Origin: Brevibacillus brevis
GTDB taxonomy: Bacteria > Bacillota > Bacilli > Brevibacillales > Brevibacillaceae
Reading direction: 5' to 3'
Length of the DNA: 64,000 nucleotides
NCBI RefSeq assembly: GCF_001039275.2
Contig: NZ_CP030117.1
Span: 676,001-740,000 of the forward strand
Of this stretch, positions 34,210-42,548 are shown in pieces (position 1 is the first letter of the stretch; every line of letters begins with the position of its first letter). The position numbers were made by a program, and so were the translations under genes. The notes below the pieces were generated by a model. That model had not been told where the DNA came from. It saw nothing but the letters and a program-made list of their open reading frames with translations, and did no database searches.

Positions 34210-34629
34210 ATGGCAGTTTTGTTGAAAAAGTTGAATGAGGAATTGACCGAGGAGCTCTCCCATCAGGTCATTGGAAAATATGTACACGTTCCGACCAATA
34301 TGCATACAACACCTACAGCCGAGGGTGGAGAAGAAGAGGTAAATATCTGGTTCGGCGGTTGCGTAGCGGGCATTGAAAAAGCAGTCATTGCTTTCGATTA
34401 CGAAAAGCAGGAGTTTCGTGAGGAGCCGTTGACCTACACAAACTTTTTACTGACCGACGGTATGGGATACACGGTGAACCGACTCCATTCCGAGATTTAT
34501 GAGATTACAAAGGAAGAATTCGAACAAATGCTAGCAGATCATCTGGCTACTCAGGCTGCTGAGCTGGAAGCAGAGAAAAAGCTTCGTGAAGCAGCAGAGG
34601 AAATCTCGACAAATAAGGAGACGATGTAG
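34210..34629 (+). CDS. hypothetical protein, acidic
   Basis: This 139-residue protein starts at ATG 34210 after AAAAGGAATG. It has a mixed alpha/beta N-terminal part and a charged helical tail rich in E/K (EAEKKLREAAEEISTNKET). It carries one cysteine and no membrane segment. It is followed after 4 bases by the thymidylate-kinase-like gene. Its role is unknown. The order sigma - this gene - kinase-like - transglycosylase - sigma suggests one transcription unit. Confidence 0.55.
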   Translation: MAVLLKKLNEELTEELSHQVIGKYVHVPTNMHTTPTAEGGEEEVNIWFGGCVAGIEKAVIAFDYEKQEFREEPLTYTNFLLTDGMGYTVNRLHSEIYEITKEEFEQMLADHLATQAAELEAEKKLREAAEEISTNKETM

Positions 34630-34633
34630 TGCC

Positions 34634-35209
34634 ATGAGACAGCCCACGATTGTTGCTTTCGAAGGAATTGACGCCAATGCGAAGGAAGCCCAAGCGGCGT
34701 TACTAGAAGAAAATTTGAGATGCCTCGGATATAAAGTGAAAAGAGTATCGTTTCCGCGTTTAGATACCCCAATTGGAGCGGTCATTGGCATGTGGCTTCG
34801 CTGCGAAATTGAGCTGGATGAGAAAGCGGTAGGGAAGCTTTTTGAAGCCGATTTTCTGGACTATCAGCGAGAAATGGCGAGGCTTTCGAAGGAGAACGTT
34901 GATTTTATCATCATTGATCATTACGAACTGTCCAATTATTACTACTTCTATATAAAGGATACTCCTCTTTCCTGGTATTCCACGATGAGTGATTTGACGA
35001 AGCGACCCGACGCAACCTTTTTTCTGCGAACCGAAGTAGATGCGAATAATGCCATGCTGCTCAAGGTGCAGGAAGCCTATCTGTCCCTTGCCCAAGCTTC
35101 GCGACGATCGGTCCTTACATTGGATACGGCAATCGGGGTGGAGAGAATGCAGAAAAACATTCTGCAAGCAGTCCATCAGCTACATCTGAAAAGGCGAGTT
35201 ACGTGCTAA
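34634..35209 (+). CDS. thymidylate-kinase-like P-loop protein with degenerate active site
   Basis: This 191-residue protein has the layout of a thymidylate kinase (residues 7-20: IVAFEGIDANAKEAQ; then YKVKRVSFPR, DATFFLR and a Tyr-rich DHYELSNYYYFY). However the Walker A is GIDANAKE, so the usual G-K-S/T is A-K-E, and the DR(Y/F)xxSS phosphate-binding signature is DHYELSN. It is therefore probably inactive as a dTMP kinase or binds another nucleotide. Start ATG 34634 has AAGGAGACG upstream; an earlier frame start at 34586 is rejected. Next gene overlaps by 7 bases. No role in tail assembly is known for this family. Confidence 0.65.
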   Translation: MRQPTIVAFEGIDANAKEAQAALLEENLRCLGYKVKRVSFPRLDTPIGAVIGMWLRCEIELDEKAVGKLFEADFLDYQREMARLSKENVDFIIIDHYELSNYYYFYIKDTPLSWYSTMSDLTKRPDATFFLRTEVDANNAMLLKVQEAYLSLAQASRRSVLTLDTAIGVERMQKNILQAVHQLHLKRRVTC

Positions 35210-35784
35210 CAAAACTAATCGGCATTGTTGCCGCAGTGTTCATTCCCGCTAATGCTGTACTGCCAGCCGTAGAAAAGGGGCTGTCGGAAATTCATCCTGT
35301 GCTGAAACTGGCCAGGGACACAGATAGGCAGGTGCATAGAAAAAAGGAGCTTGCAAACGTAATCACACAGGTTGCGCCGAGACTGGATAAAGCCACAGTC
35401 GAGCTTTATACAGAAACGATTTTTGGATTATCCAAGCAATACGAAATAGATCCGGTTTTGATCATGGCGATGATCTGGCAGGAAAGCCGTTTTCAGCATG
35501 ACGCGATCTCTGGCAAGGGCGCAAGAGGATTATTACAAATCATGCCACGCACAGGAAGCTGGCTGGGAGTTCATCCTGATGACCTGTTTGATCCAGTGAT
35601 CAACCTGCAAGCGGGTATCAAGTATTTGGATCTCTTGCAAAAGAAATATGGAGACCTTCGTTTAAGTATCATCGCCTATAACCAGGGCGAGGGAAATGTC
35701 GACCGAAATCGTTATCACGATGGCTACTATACAAAAGTCATGACCCATTACAAAAAAATGAACGGCTTATTAAGCAAATCATAA
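35203..35784 (+). CDS. exported lytic transglycosylase (SLT/GH23-like)
   Basis: This 193-residue protein starts at GTG 35203, overlapping the upstream gene by 7 bases. An N-terminal hydrophobic stretch (LIGIVAAVFIPANAVL) looks like a signal peptide or anchor. Residues about 70-190 carry the SLT fold: catalytic E94 in MIWQESRF, then GARGLLQIMPRTG, VINLQAGIKYLDLLQ and IIAYNQGEGNVDRN. It should cleave the glycan strand of peptidoglycan. In the tail locus it could help release particles through the wall or replace a holin/endolysin pair. A housekeeping-type origin is possible, but the flanking sigma genes favour the tail locus. Confidence 0.8.
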   Translation: MLTKLIGIVAAVFIPANAVLPAVEKGLSEIHPVLKLARDTDRQVHRKKELANVITQVAPRLDKATVELYTETIFGLSKQYEIDPVLIMAMIWQESRFQHDAISGKGARGLLQIMPRTGSWLGVHPDDLFDPVINLQAGIKYLDLLQKKYGDLRLSIIAYNQGEGNVDRNRYHDGYYTKVMTHYKKMNGLLSKS

Positions 35785-35806
35785 AGATAGGCTGGGAGGA
35801 GGTATT

Positions 35807-36613
35807 ATGAGTGAGCATGCGCTGTTCGTAAAACAGAGAGTGGGCAAGAATCAAGCACAATATTCCTTGTATAACATGGAGAATATTCGCCGCTGCAAGG
35901 AAGACAGTGAGTATCTTGGTGAAGTGATACTCGCAAATGAAGATCTCATTTGGCATTCTGTGCACAAATATATTGGAAAGCCAGAGACATTAGTGAGGCA
36001 ATATTGCTTGGAAAAAGCGGATATCTTGCAATTGGGGAGAATGGGAATCATCAAGGCTATCAAAGCTTTTGATATAACAAGAGGCGTGAAGTTTTCGTCC
36101 TTTGCAGTCATAACGATTGTGAGGGAGATCAACTGCTTTTTGCGAGATAGCGGAAATATTGTACGGCCGACTAGAACGGCAACAACGATTCTCCAACACA
36201 TCAGTAAAATAGAGGCAGACCTGGGCTATCTCCCTACCATAGAAGAATTGTCTGCACTGTTGGGTGAAAATGAGGAACAGATCAAAAAAGCGCTGGATGT
36301 CGGGAGACCTGTGAAGTATTTACAGGAGCCATACTTGAAGGCATCTGCTTCGAGCCATGAAGCTGCCACCGCTATGGACGTCTTGAAGGACGAAGGACGA
36401 GACGTGGAAGAGTACGTGCTGGACAAACTGTATGTTACTGCTTTGCTTGCGCAACTGCAAAATCAAATCTCATCAAAAGAGTGGCAAGTCCTGCAACTAA
36501 GGATGGCAGGATACAATCAGACGCAAACAGCAGATTTTTTAAATGTATCCCAAATGTGTGTATCAAGAACTATGAAAAAAATACAGAATATTTCGAAAAA
36601 TAAACTTTCCTAA
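35807..36613 (+). CDS. sigma-70-family sigma factor, SigB/F/G-like size
   Basis: This 268-residue protein has sigma regions 2 (ILANEDLIWHSVHKYIG...LQLGRMGIIKAIKAFDITRGVKFSSFAV), 3 (ILQHISKIEADLGYLPTIEELSALLG) and 4 (WQVLQLRMAGYNQTQTADFLNVSQMCVSRTMKKI), the layout of Bacillus SigB/SigF-type factors. ATG 35807 has GGGAGGAGG upstream. It is the last plus-arm gene before housekeeping genes. A second sigma gene in one tail locus is unusual and suggests an early-late switch. No anti-sigma partner is seen nearby. Confidence 0.8.
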   Translation: MSEHALFVKQRVGKNQAQYSLYNMENIRRCKEDSEYLGEVILANEDLIWHSVHKYIGKPETLVRQYCLEKADILQLGRMGIIKAIKAFDITRGVKFSSFAVITIVREINCFLRDSGNIVRPTRTATTILQHISKIEADLGYLPTIEELSALLGENEEQIKKALDVGRPVKYLQEPYLKASASSHEAATAMDVLKDEGRDVEEYVLDKLYVTALLAQLQNQISSKEWQVLQLRMAGYNQTQTADFLNVSQMCVSRTMKKIQNISKNKLS

Positions 36614-36687
36614 TCTTATTTTTCAATCCCTCCCAAATAGGAGATAATGGAAGAGCACTCCTATTATGAAAAGAGGTCGATCACAAT

Positions 36688-37662
36688 ATGAAATACTACC
36701 GACTCGGTGGCAGTGGATTGAAGGTATCAGCATTGGGATTAGGCACGAACTCATTCGGAGGGCGTGCGGATGAGCAAACGTCTGTAAACATCATTCATAC
36801 CGCAATCGAAAACGGGATTACCTTTATTGATACGGCAAATATTTACACGCAAACAGAATCGGAGCGAATCATCGGGCTGGCATTGGAAGGGAAGCGGCAC
36901 GAGGTCGTTTTGGCGACGAAGGCTGGTTTGGTAAAAGGCGAAGGACCGAATCAGAGAGGCTCATCGCGTTATCACCTGATGCTGGAGCTGGAGAACAGCT
37001 TGAAGCGCTTGCGCACCGATTATGTGGACTTATATCAAATTCATACGTTTGATCCAGAGACGCCTTTGGAGGAAACACTCCGCGCACTAGATGACATGGT
37101 TCGGTCCGGGAAGGTGCGTTACATCGGGGCTTCCAACTATGCGGCCTGGGAATTGATGAAGGCAATCGGTATTAGTCAGCGGGAAGGGCTGAATCGTTAC
37201 GTATCAACGCAGGTCAGCTACTCGCTTGCAGATCGGATGCCCGAGCGTGAACTCGTACCGCTTTGTCTTGACCAGGGGGTGGGGATCATTCCGTACTTCC
37301 CGCTCGCTGGCGGAATTTTAACAGGAAAATATACCTCCGCAGAACAGGCTCCGGCTGGTTCGCGTGCGGACAAGGAGCCGCGTTTCGTCCGGTTGCTGAG
37401 CGAAGACAAGCTGGAGTTTGGTCGCAAAATCAGTCAGGTAGCGGCGGAGATAGGCGTATCCCCCAGTGTGCTGTCCCTGGCTTGGCTCATGCACAAGCCG
37501 GCTGTCTCTTCGGTGATCGTGGGCGCGACCAGTGTAGGGCAGCTTACGGATAATTTGCAAAGTGCAGCTTTGACGTTGGATGAAGCGACATTGGCAGAGC
37601 TGGATCGATTGAGTGACATATACCGAAACGGGGAACCGTTTGCCGAATATCGTTTGCCGTAA
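36688..37662 (+). CDS. aldo/keto reductase
   Basis: This 324-residue NADPH-dependent oxidoreductase shows the AKR catalytic tetrad D48 and Y53 (IDTANIY), K78 (ATKAG) and H119 (YQIH), with C-terminal cofactor region SVIVGATS...QL. Its usual substrates are small aldehydes or ketones; the true one cannot be told. ATG 36688 follows AAAAGAGG. An inverted repeat (ATAGGAG 36637-36643, CTCCTAT 36658-36664) lies in the short promoter region and may be an operator. It marks the right boundary of the tail locus. Confidence 0.9.
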   Translation: MKYYRLGGSGLKVSALGLGTNSFGGRADEQTSVNIIHTAIENGITFIDTANIYTQTESERIIGLALEGKRHEVVLATKAGLVKGEGPNQRGSSRYHLMLELENSLKRLRTDYVDLYQIHTFDPETPLEETLRALDDMVRSGKVRYIGASNYAAWELMKAIGISQREGLNRYVSTQVSYSLADRMPERELVPLCLDQGVGIIPYFPLAGGILTGKYTSAEQAPAGSRADKEPRFVRLLSEDKLEFGRKISQVAAEIGVSPSVLSLAWLMHKPAVSSVIVGATSVGQLTDNLQSAALTLDEATLAELDRLSDIYRNGEPFAEYRLP

Positions 37663-37746
37663 ACAATGGTGGTAGTTGTAGACTAACATTCCTGCTACTA
37701 CTAACAAGATGCCTGGATATCCCCCCTCATCGCGTGAGGATTTTAA

Positions 37747-37793
37747 GAAAAAAACCAGTCTGCTAGCACTGTGAGCCGCAGACTGGTTTTTTG
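37747..37793. terminator. bidirectional intrinsic terminator
   Basis: AAAAACCAGTCTGC pairs perfectly with GCAGACTGGTTTTTT over a short loop, and T-runs occur on both strands. It separates the convergent aldo/keto reductase and IMP dehydrogenase genes. Confidence 0.9.
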
Positions 37794-37810
37794 TGATTAC
37801 GTCGATTGTA

Positions 37811-39310
37811 TTACTCAGCAGCCATGCTGCTTTCTTTCAAGATAACGTCATGTGCGCCGCCTTCTACCAAGCTGGTAGCAGAGATAACGGTGATTCGCGC
37901 TTTTTGTTGAAGCTCGGAGATGGAGAGAGACCCGCAATTGCACATGGTCGATTTGATTTTGCTCAAGGTGCGATCCATGTTCTCGCGCAGGCTTCCCGCA
38001 TATGGTACATAGGAGTCTACGCCTTCTTCAAAGACGAGACTGCTTTTGCCGCCAGTGTCATAGCGTTGCCAGTTGCGAGCGCGGTTGGAGCCTTCTCCCC
38101 AGTATTCTTTCACGAAGTTGTTGCCGATCTTCACTTTTTTGGTCGGGCTTTCGTCGAAGCGAGCGAAGTAACGGCCCAGCATGACAAAGTCTGCACCCAT
38201 AGCCAAAGCCAGTGTCACGTGGTAGTCATGTACGATTCCGCCGTCGGAGCAGAGCGGAACGTAAATGCCTGTTTCCTTGAAGTACTCGTCGCGAGCTGCT
38301 GCCACTTCAATGAGGGAAGAGGCTTGGCCGCGTCCGATTCCTTTTTGTTCGCGGGTAATGCAGATGGAGCCGCCGCCAATCCCTACTTTTATGAAATCTG
38401 CGCCTGATTCCACGAGGTAGCGGAAGCCTTCCTTATCGACGACGTTACCTGCACCGATCGGAACATTGAAGTTTTCTTTTACATATTGAACCGTCTCGCG
38501 TTGCCATTCGCTGAAGCCGTCGGAGGAGTCGATGACCAAAATATCAACGCCTGCTTCCACCAACGCAGGGACGCGCTCCTTGTAGTCTTTTGTATTGATA
38601 CCGGCACCAACGATATAGCTCTTGTTCGCATCCAAAAGGGACAGCGGATTGTTTTTGCGGGAATCGTAGTCCTTGCGGAAAACGAGGAAGTCGAGATTTT
38701 GATTTTCGTCCACGATTGGCAAGCAGTTGAGCTTGTGCTCCCAGATCAGGTCATTGGCTTCGGAGAGCGAGATGCCAGATTTGCCATAGATCAGCTTTGA
38801 GAATGGCGTCATGATATCGCTGACGAGTTTGTCCTGAGAGTCACGGCTGATGCGATAATCGCGACCTGTTACGATTCCGAGCAGCTTGCCTTTTGCCGTA
38901 CCATCTTCCGTAATGGCAACGGTGGAGTGGCCTGTCGCCTCTTTCAATTCCAAAATGTCTTTCAGCGTATGGCTTGGTGTCAGGTTGGAACGGCTCACGA
39001 CGAAACCAGCCTTGTAGCCCTTTGCTTTGCGAACCATGGTTGCCTGGCTCTCGATGGACTGGGAGCCAAAAATAAACGAAATACCGCCACATCTAGCCAA
39101 TGCGACCGCCATATGATGGTCGGAAACTGCTTGCATGACTGCGGATGAGAACGGTATGTTTAGTGAGATGGCAGGCTTTTCACCTTTTTTATACTTGGTA
39201 ATCGGAGTGGATAAGTCCACATTGTTCGGAGTGCATTCTTTTGTGGTGAGATTTGGCAACAACAAAAACTCATTAAACGTTCGAGATGGTTCTGTGTAAT
39301 AAAAAGCCAC
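37811..39310 (-). CDS. IMP dehydrogenase-like protein, atypical flap sequence
   Basis: This 499-residue TIM-barrel enzyme oxidises IMP to XMP, the first step to GMP. Catalytic C317 lies in [21 protein letters not shown] domains occur at about residues 95-215. The active-site loop (GGGSICITR followed by EQKGIGRGQ) and the C-terminal [13 protein letters not shown] segment differ from the canonical Bacillus GuaB pattern and resemble the alternative IMPDH group also known from some eukaryotic protists. It probably acts as a second copy to the main guaB. Start ATG 39310 follows GGAGGAG. It may also be GMP reductase-like, but the CBS insert argues for IMPDH. Confidence 0.85.
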   Translation of the reverse strand: MAFYYTEPSRTFNEFLLLPNLTTKECTPNNVDLSTPITKYKKGEKPAISLNIPFSSAVMQAVSDHHMAVALARCGGISFIFGSQSIESQATMVRKAKGYKAGFVVSRSNLTPSHTLKDILELKEATGHSTVAITEDGTAKGKLLGIVTGRDYRISRDSQDKLVSDIMTPFSKLIYGKSGISLSEANDLIWEHKLNCLPIVDENQNLDFLVFRKDYDSRKNNPLSLLDANKSYIVGAGINTKDYKERVPALVEAGVDILVIDSSDGFSEWQRETVQYVKENFNVPIGAGNVVDKEGFRYLVESGADFIKVGIGGGSICITREQKGIGRGQASSLIEVAAARDEYFKETGIYVPLCSDGGIVHDYHVTLALAMGADFVMLGRYFARFDESPTKKVKIGNNFVKEYWGEGSNRARNWQRYDTGGKSSLVFEEGVDSYVPYAGSLRENMDRTLSKIKSTMCNCGSLSISELQQKARITVISATSLVEGGAHDVILKESSMAAE

Positions 39311-39379
39311 GATTCTCTCCTCCTAGGTGAAGTTGGTCTCGATTTTTTGAACTGCCTCTTTAATAGAGAAATTTTTACC

Positions 39380-40222
39380 ATGTTAACCGTGAAGTACGAC
39401 AACGTCAATAGGGAATTGTTAGAAGGAGTGATTTCTTTGCTAAAATTGCGAACAGGTCATGAACAACGCCAGCTTTTGGAACAAATTTCGTTAGAAGATT
39501 CGTACATTTTATACAGAAATATGTATTTGCGAACGGACAGGAGCGTCGTTGTAACGGACAGCGCCCAAAAAGAATTAATTGCCATCGGGTCTTACTTAAA
39601 AGGGATGCCTTTTCACGCGTTTTCTCTTCATGTGGTAGAGGGGGAGGAAAATTACGAAGTGGAGCCGATGCTCTCCTATCTAAAAGAAGTGCTAGATGGC
39701 AGCCTGCCAGATGGACAAAAGGGCGTGCTTGCATTAGCAGAGCCTCTCCTTACGCGCGTACAGATTCCGAATATACTCGCCACACGTACCATGTATTTGA
39801 TGAAACTAACCGATCCTGAGCGTCTTTTACCGGTGGGAGAATCACGAATACTGGAGTTATCCGAAGCACAAATCGTGGAGAATATGGCGGCAGAGCTTGG
39901 CATGATTAGTTTTCGAGCAGAGGAAGTAGCAGAAATGCCACACATTGCACTCTTTTCGGAAGGAAGAGAACCGATGGCTGTAGCAGGCTTTCATGTCTAT
40001 GACGAAGCCTACGTAGAAATCGGGAACATTGGAACATCTGTTTATCATCGGCAAAAAGGGTTGGGTACGCAAATCAGCTCAGATATTTCCCGGATAGGCT
40101 TGGCGAAGTCTGCGAATGTTTATTTGATGGTTTTTGCCGATAATCCTACGGCGGTACACGTGTATGAGAAGCTCGGTTTTGTCACGGTATCTTCTTACGC
40201 TTTTATTGAATTTCTCTTTTAA
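39380..40222 (+). CDS. GNAT-family N-acetyltransferase
   Basis: This 280-residue protein has a helical N-terminal half and a C-terminal GNAT/FR47-like fold: IGNIGTSVYHRQKGLGTQISSD (acetyl-CoA loop, R-x-x-G-x-G) and VYLMVFADNPTAVHVYEKLGF (motif B). The two-part build matches tandem-GNAT or FR47 proteins, where the N-terminal half lacks the cofactor motif. Start ATG 39380 (MLTVKYDN) is chosen; a TTG frame from 39347 has no ribosome site and the chosen one has only a weak AGAGAAA. The substrate is unknown. It is divergent from the IMP dehydrogenase gene. Confidence 0.8.
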   Translation: MLTVKYDNVNRELLEGVISLLKLRTGHEQRQLLEQISLEDSYILYRNMYLRTDRSVVVTDSAQKELIAIGSYLKGMPFHAFSLHVVEGEENYEVEPMLSYLKEVLDGSLPDGQKGVLALAEPLLTRVQIPNILATRTMYLMKLTDPERLLPVGESRILELSEAQIVENMAAELGMISFRAEEVAEMPHIALFSEGREPMAVAGFHVYDEAYVEIGNIGTSVYHRQKGLGTQISSDISRIGLAKSANVYLMVFADNPTAVHVYEKLGFVTVSSYAFIEFLF

Positions 40223-40252
40223 AATAGAAAAAGAGAGGACAAGTGTCCCCTC
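40223..40252 (-). terminator. possible terminator between convergent GNAT and kinase genes
   Basis: On the minus strand AGGGGACA pairs with TGTCCTCT over almost no loop, followed by CTTTTTC. It is placed between two convergent gene ends. The tight loop makes the call tentative. Confidence 0.45.
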
Positions 40253-40255
40253 CTG

Positions 40256-41671
40256 TCAATTCAATCGGCCTTTGAACTCAACGGGTACGATCATTGTAAA
40301 GCAAGGTCCATCTGGATCGTTGCGGGCATCAATCGTCCCTTTATGTGCTTCCAAGACGGCACGTGCAATAGCGAGTCCAAGCCCATGCTTGCCCGACTTT
40401 CCTTTGCGGAAACGCTGGAACAAATTCGGCAGCAGCGCCTCCTCAATAAGTGGCCCATCATTGGAAATCGCGACGACTACGCTTTTTCCCGCGTGTCTAC
40501 CTGTGATGGTAAGTCGGCTTTTGGCGTAGCGCAATTGATTTTCCATGATATTGACAAACGCAGTGCTCAATTGCTCGCCGTCTCCCTCCACGATCAAGTC
40601 GGCTGCCAGATTTAACTCCCACTCGATTTGCGGATTGAGCACGGATAGCCGCTGCTTCAACAGGTGCATCATCTCTGACAGGTCGACGCGGTCGACTTGC
40701 ATCATTTGAGAGACAGACTCGATCTTCGTGATGTACAAGAGCTGTCCGACGACCTTTTCGAGGCGCTTGCTCTCTTCCATGATGATGGAAAGCCCTTTTT
40801 CAGCCTGAGGGCCCTGGAAAACGCCTTCGATGAGCCCTTGTGTGTATCCTTGAATCGCCATGATCGGTGTTTTGAGCTCATGGGAAATATTTTGGACAAA
40901 ATGTTGCTGTGACTCGTCGTATTCCTTCAGTTGGTTTTTCATCATATCGAATGAGCGGGCGAGCTGACCGATCTCATCTCCGCGATCCATCGCAAGCGGG
41001 ATATCGAATTGACGACGAGCGATTTTTTTGCACAGCTCTTCAAGTGTACGCAAAGGTCTGCTCAAATACCCGCTAAACCACACGGCCAACAACCAGCTTA
41101 CGAGCAGTAGCAGACCAAACACGAGCAAAAACTGACGAGTCAGGATCGAATTAATCTGGTTGAGCTCCTGTTCCTTGGAGAAGAGCACCATGTAGTAGGG
41201 GAAGCCATGGTAATCCATTTTTTTGCTGACGAACAAATAGCTCTCGGCTCCACGATCCAGCGAACCATGCTGGAGCTTGTTGCTTGGGTATGTGGCTGCT
41301 TTTAGGAACAGCTCCTTGGAATCCTCATACGGAATACGGCCATTGCTATTGCTTCGGCGCCCCAGCTCTTGACCGTTTTCAGCATAGACGATCATATCAA
41401 ATGAGTACTCATAACGTTGGAGCAAGAGCTGTAAAAAGTAAGGGGCCGCAGCCGGAACAGGCAGCAGCTCATTATGCTCGTTAAAGGAGATATGCTGAGA
41501 TAAGGTGTAAAACTCTTCTTCCAAGAGCGAGTAAGTGTTGGAGACCAGATACTGTTTGACAGCCATCGGATAACCGATGCCAAGGCCAACCCCGAGGACG
41601 CTTGTCAGGATCATGAACAAAATGAGGATTTGCCTTGATATCGGCAGATTTTTCAGCCGGAATTTGCTCAT
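40256..41671 (-). CDS. sensor histidine kinase, EnvZ/PhoR-type
   Basis: This 471-residue kinase has TM1 (about 14-36), an extracellular sensor of about 145 residues, TM2 (about 182-203), a HAMP domain, and the phosphate-receiving H264 (QNISHELKTPIM). The ATP-binding part ends with KHGLGLAIARAVLEAHKG. It is encoded downstream of, and overlapping by four bases (ATGA), its response regulator. The pair faces yerB. The signal is unknown; the small periplasmic-type domain lacks a recognised fold. Confidence 0.9.
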   Translation of the reverse strand: MSKFRLKNLPISRQILILFMILTSVLGVGLGIGYPMAVKQYLVSNTYSLLEEEFYTLSQHISFNEHNELLPVPAAAPYFLQLLLQRYEYSFDMIVYAENGQELGRRSNSNGRIPYEDSKELFLKAATYPSNKLQHGSLDRGAESYLFVSKKMDYHGFPYYMVLFSKEQELNQINSILTRQFLLVFGLLLLVSWLLAVWFSGYLSRPLRTLEELCKKIARRQFDIPLAMDRGDEIGQLARSFDMMKNQLKEYDESQQHFVQNISHELKTPIMAIQGYTQGLIEGVFQGPQAEKGLSIIMEESKRLEKVVGQLLYITKIESVSQMMQVDRVDLSEMMHLLKQRLSVLNPQIEWELNLAADLIVEGDGEQLSTAFVNIMENQLRYAKSRLTITGRHAGKSVVVAISNDGPLIEEALLPNLFQRFRKGKSGKHGLGLAIARAVLEAHKGTIDARNDPDGPCFTMIVPVEFKGRLN

Positions 41672-42369
41672 ATACGCGTCATTCGGTAGCCGAAGCCATA
41701 GACCGTCTCCAATGGAAACTTGGGCATTTTCTTGCGGATGCGCTTCACCAAGTCATCGACAGCTCTGTCTGAGCCGATGTAGTCTTCTCCCCAGATGGAG
41801 GTCAGAATTTGCTCGCGATTCAAGGCCAAGCCTTGATTGTGCAAAAGGTAGACGATGAGCTCGAATTCTTTTGTGGTTAAATCAATGAGTTCGTCGCCTT
41901 CTTTTACTTGTCTGCCTTTTTCTGAGATCATATAAGGATCAACTGTTACCCAATCTTGGAAAGTTTGGGTAGAGGAAGCAGTAGCACCGGGCTTCTCATA
42001 AGTGCGCTGTAGCAGCTTTTTCGCACGGATGACCAGTTCGCGAGGGAGAAAAGGCTTCGCCAAATAGTCGTCGCTGCCCAGTTCCAATCCGATGATTTTA
42101 TCGACATCCTGATCGCGAGCGGAGATGAAGATGATCGGGACATTCGACTTTTCGCGGATAAGACGCAAGAGCTCATAGCCGTCGATGTCAGGCATCATGA
42201 TATCCAATATCCACAAATGCGGCTGTGTTTCTTCATCAAGTAACGGCAAGACGTCCTTGCCATTAGAAAACGCTTTCACCTGCAATCCAGCACTTTGCAA
42301 ATACGATTGCAAGAGCTCCAACAGGTTCGTTTCATCGTCCACCAGATAGACGAGGTAGGGGGTATTCAT
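41668..42369 (-). CDS. response regulator, OmpR/PhoB family
   Basis: This 233-residue protein has a receiver domain with phospho-acceptor D56 (LWILDIMMPDIDG) and acidic pocket (LVDDETNL). The C-terminal winged-helix DNA-binding domain includes LTTKEFELIVYLLHNQGLALNREQIL and VDDLVKRIRKKM. It is expressed with the downstream kinase, overlapping by four bases. ATG 42369 begins the frame in a 179-base intergenic region shared with yerB. Confidence 0.9.
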   Translation of the reverse strand: MNTPYLVYLVDDETNLLELLQSYLQSAGLQVKAFSNGKDVLPLLDEETQPHLWILDIMMPDIDGYELLRLIREKSNVPIIFISARDQDVDKIIGLELGSDDYLAKPFLPRELVIRAKKLLQRTYEKPGATASSTQTFQDWVTVDPYMISEKGRQVKEGDELIDLTTKEFELIVYLLHNQGLALNREQILTSIWGEDYIGSDRAVDDLVKRIRKKMPKFPLETVYGFGYRMTRI

Positions 42370-42548
42370 AGATTGTGGCCTCGCTTTGCATCTGTTTTAT
42401 ATCAGTATTGTAGCATAGCCAAAAACAAGATGTGTGGCACGGACGTATGAGAATCGTGGAAAACGTGTGGAAGCAGGATTCCCCTGTATCGTTCTGGAAA
42501 AAGAAACAGGGAAAAAAAGACAACGAGAGATCGAAAGGAGCGATTCAT

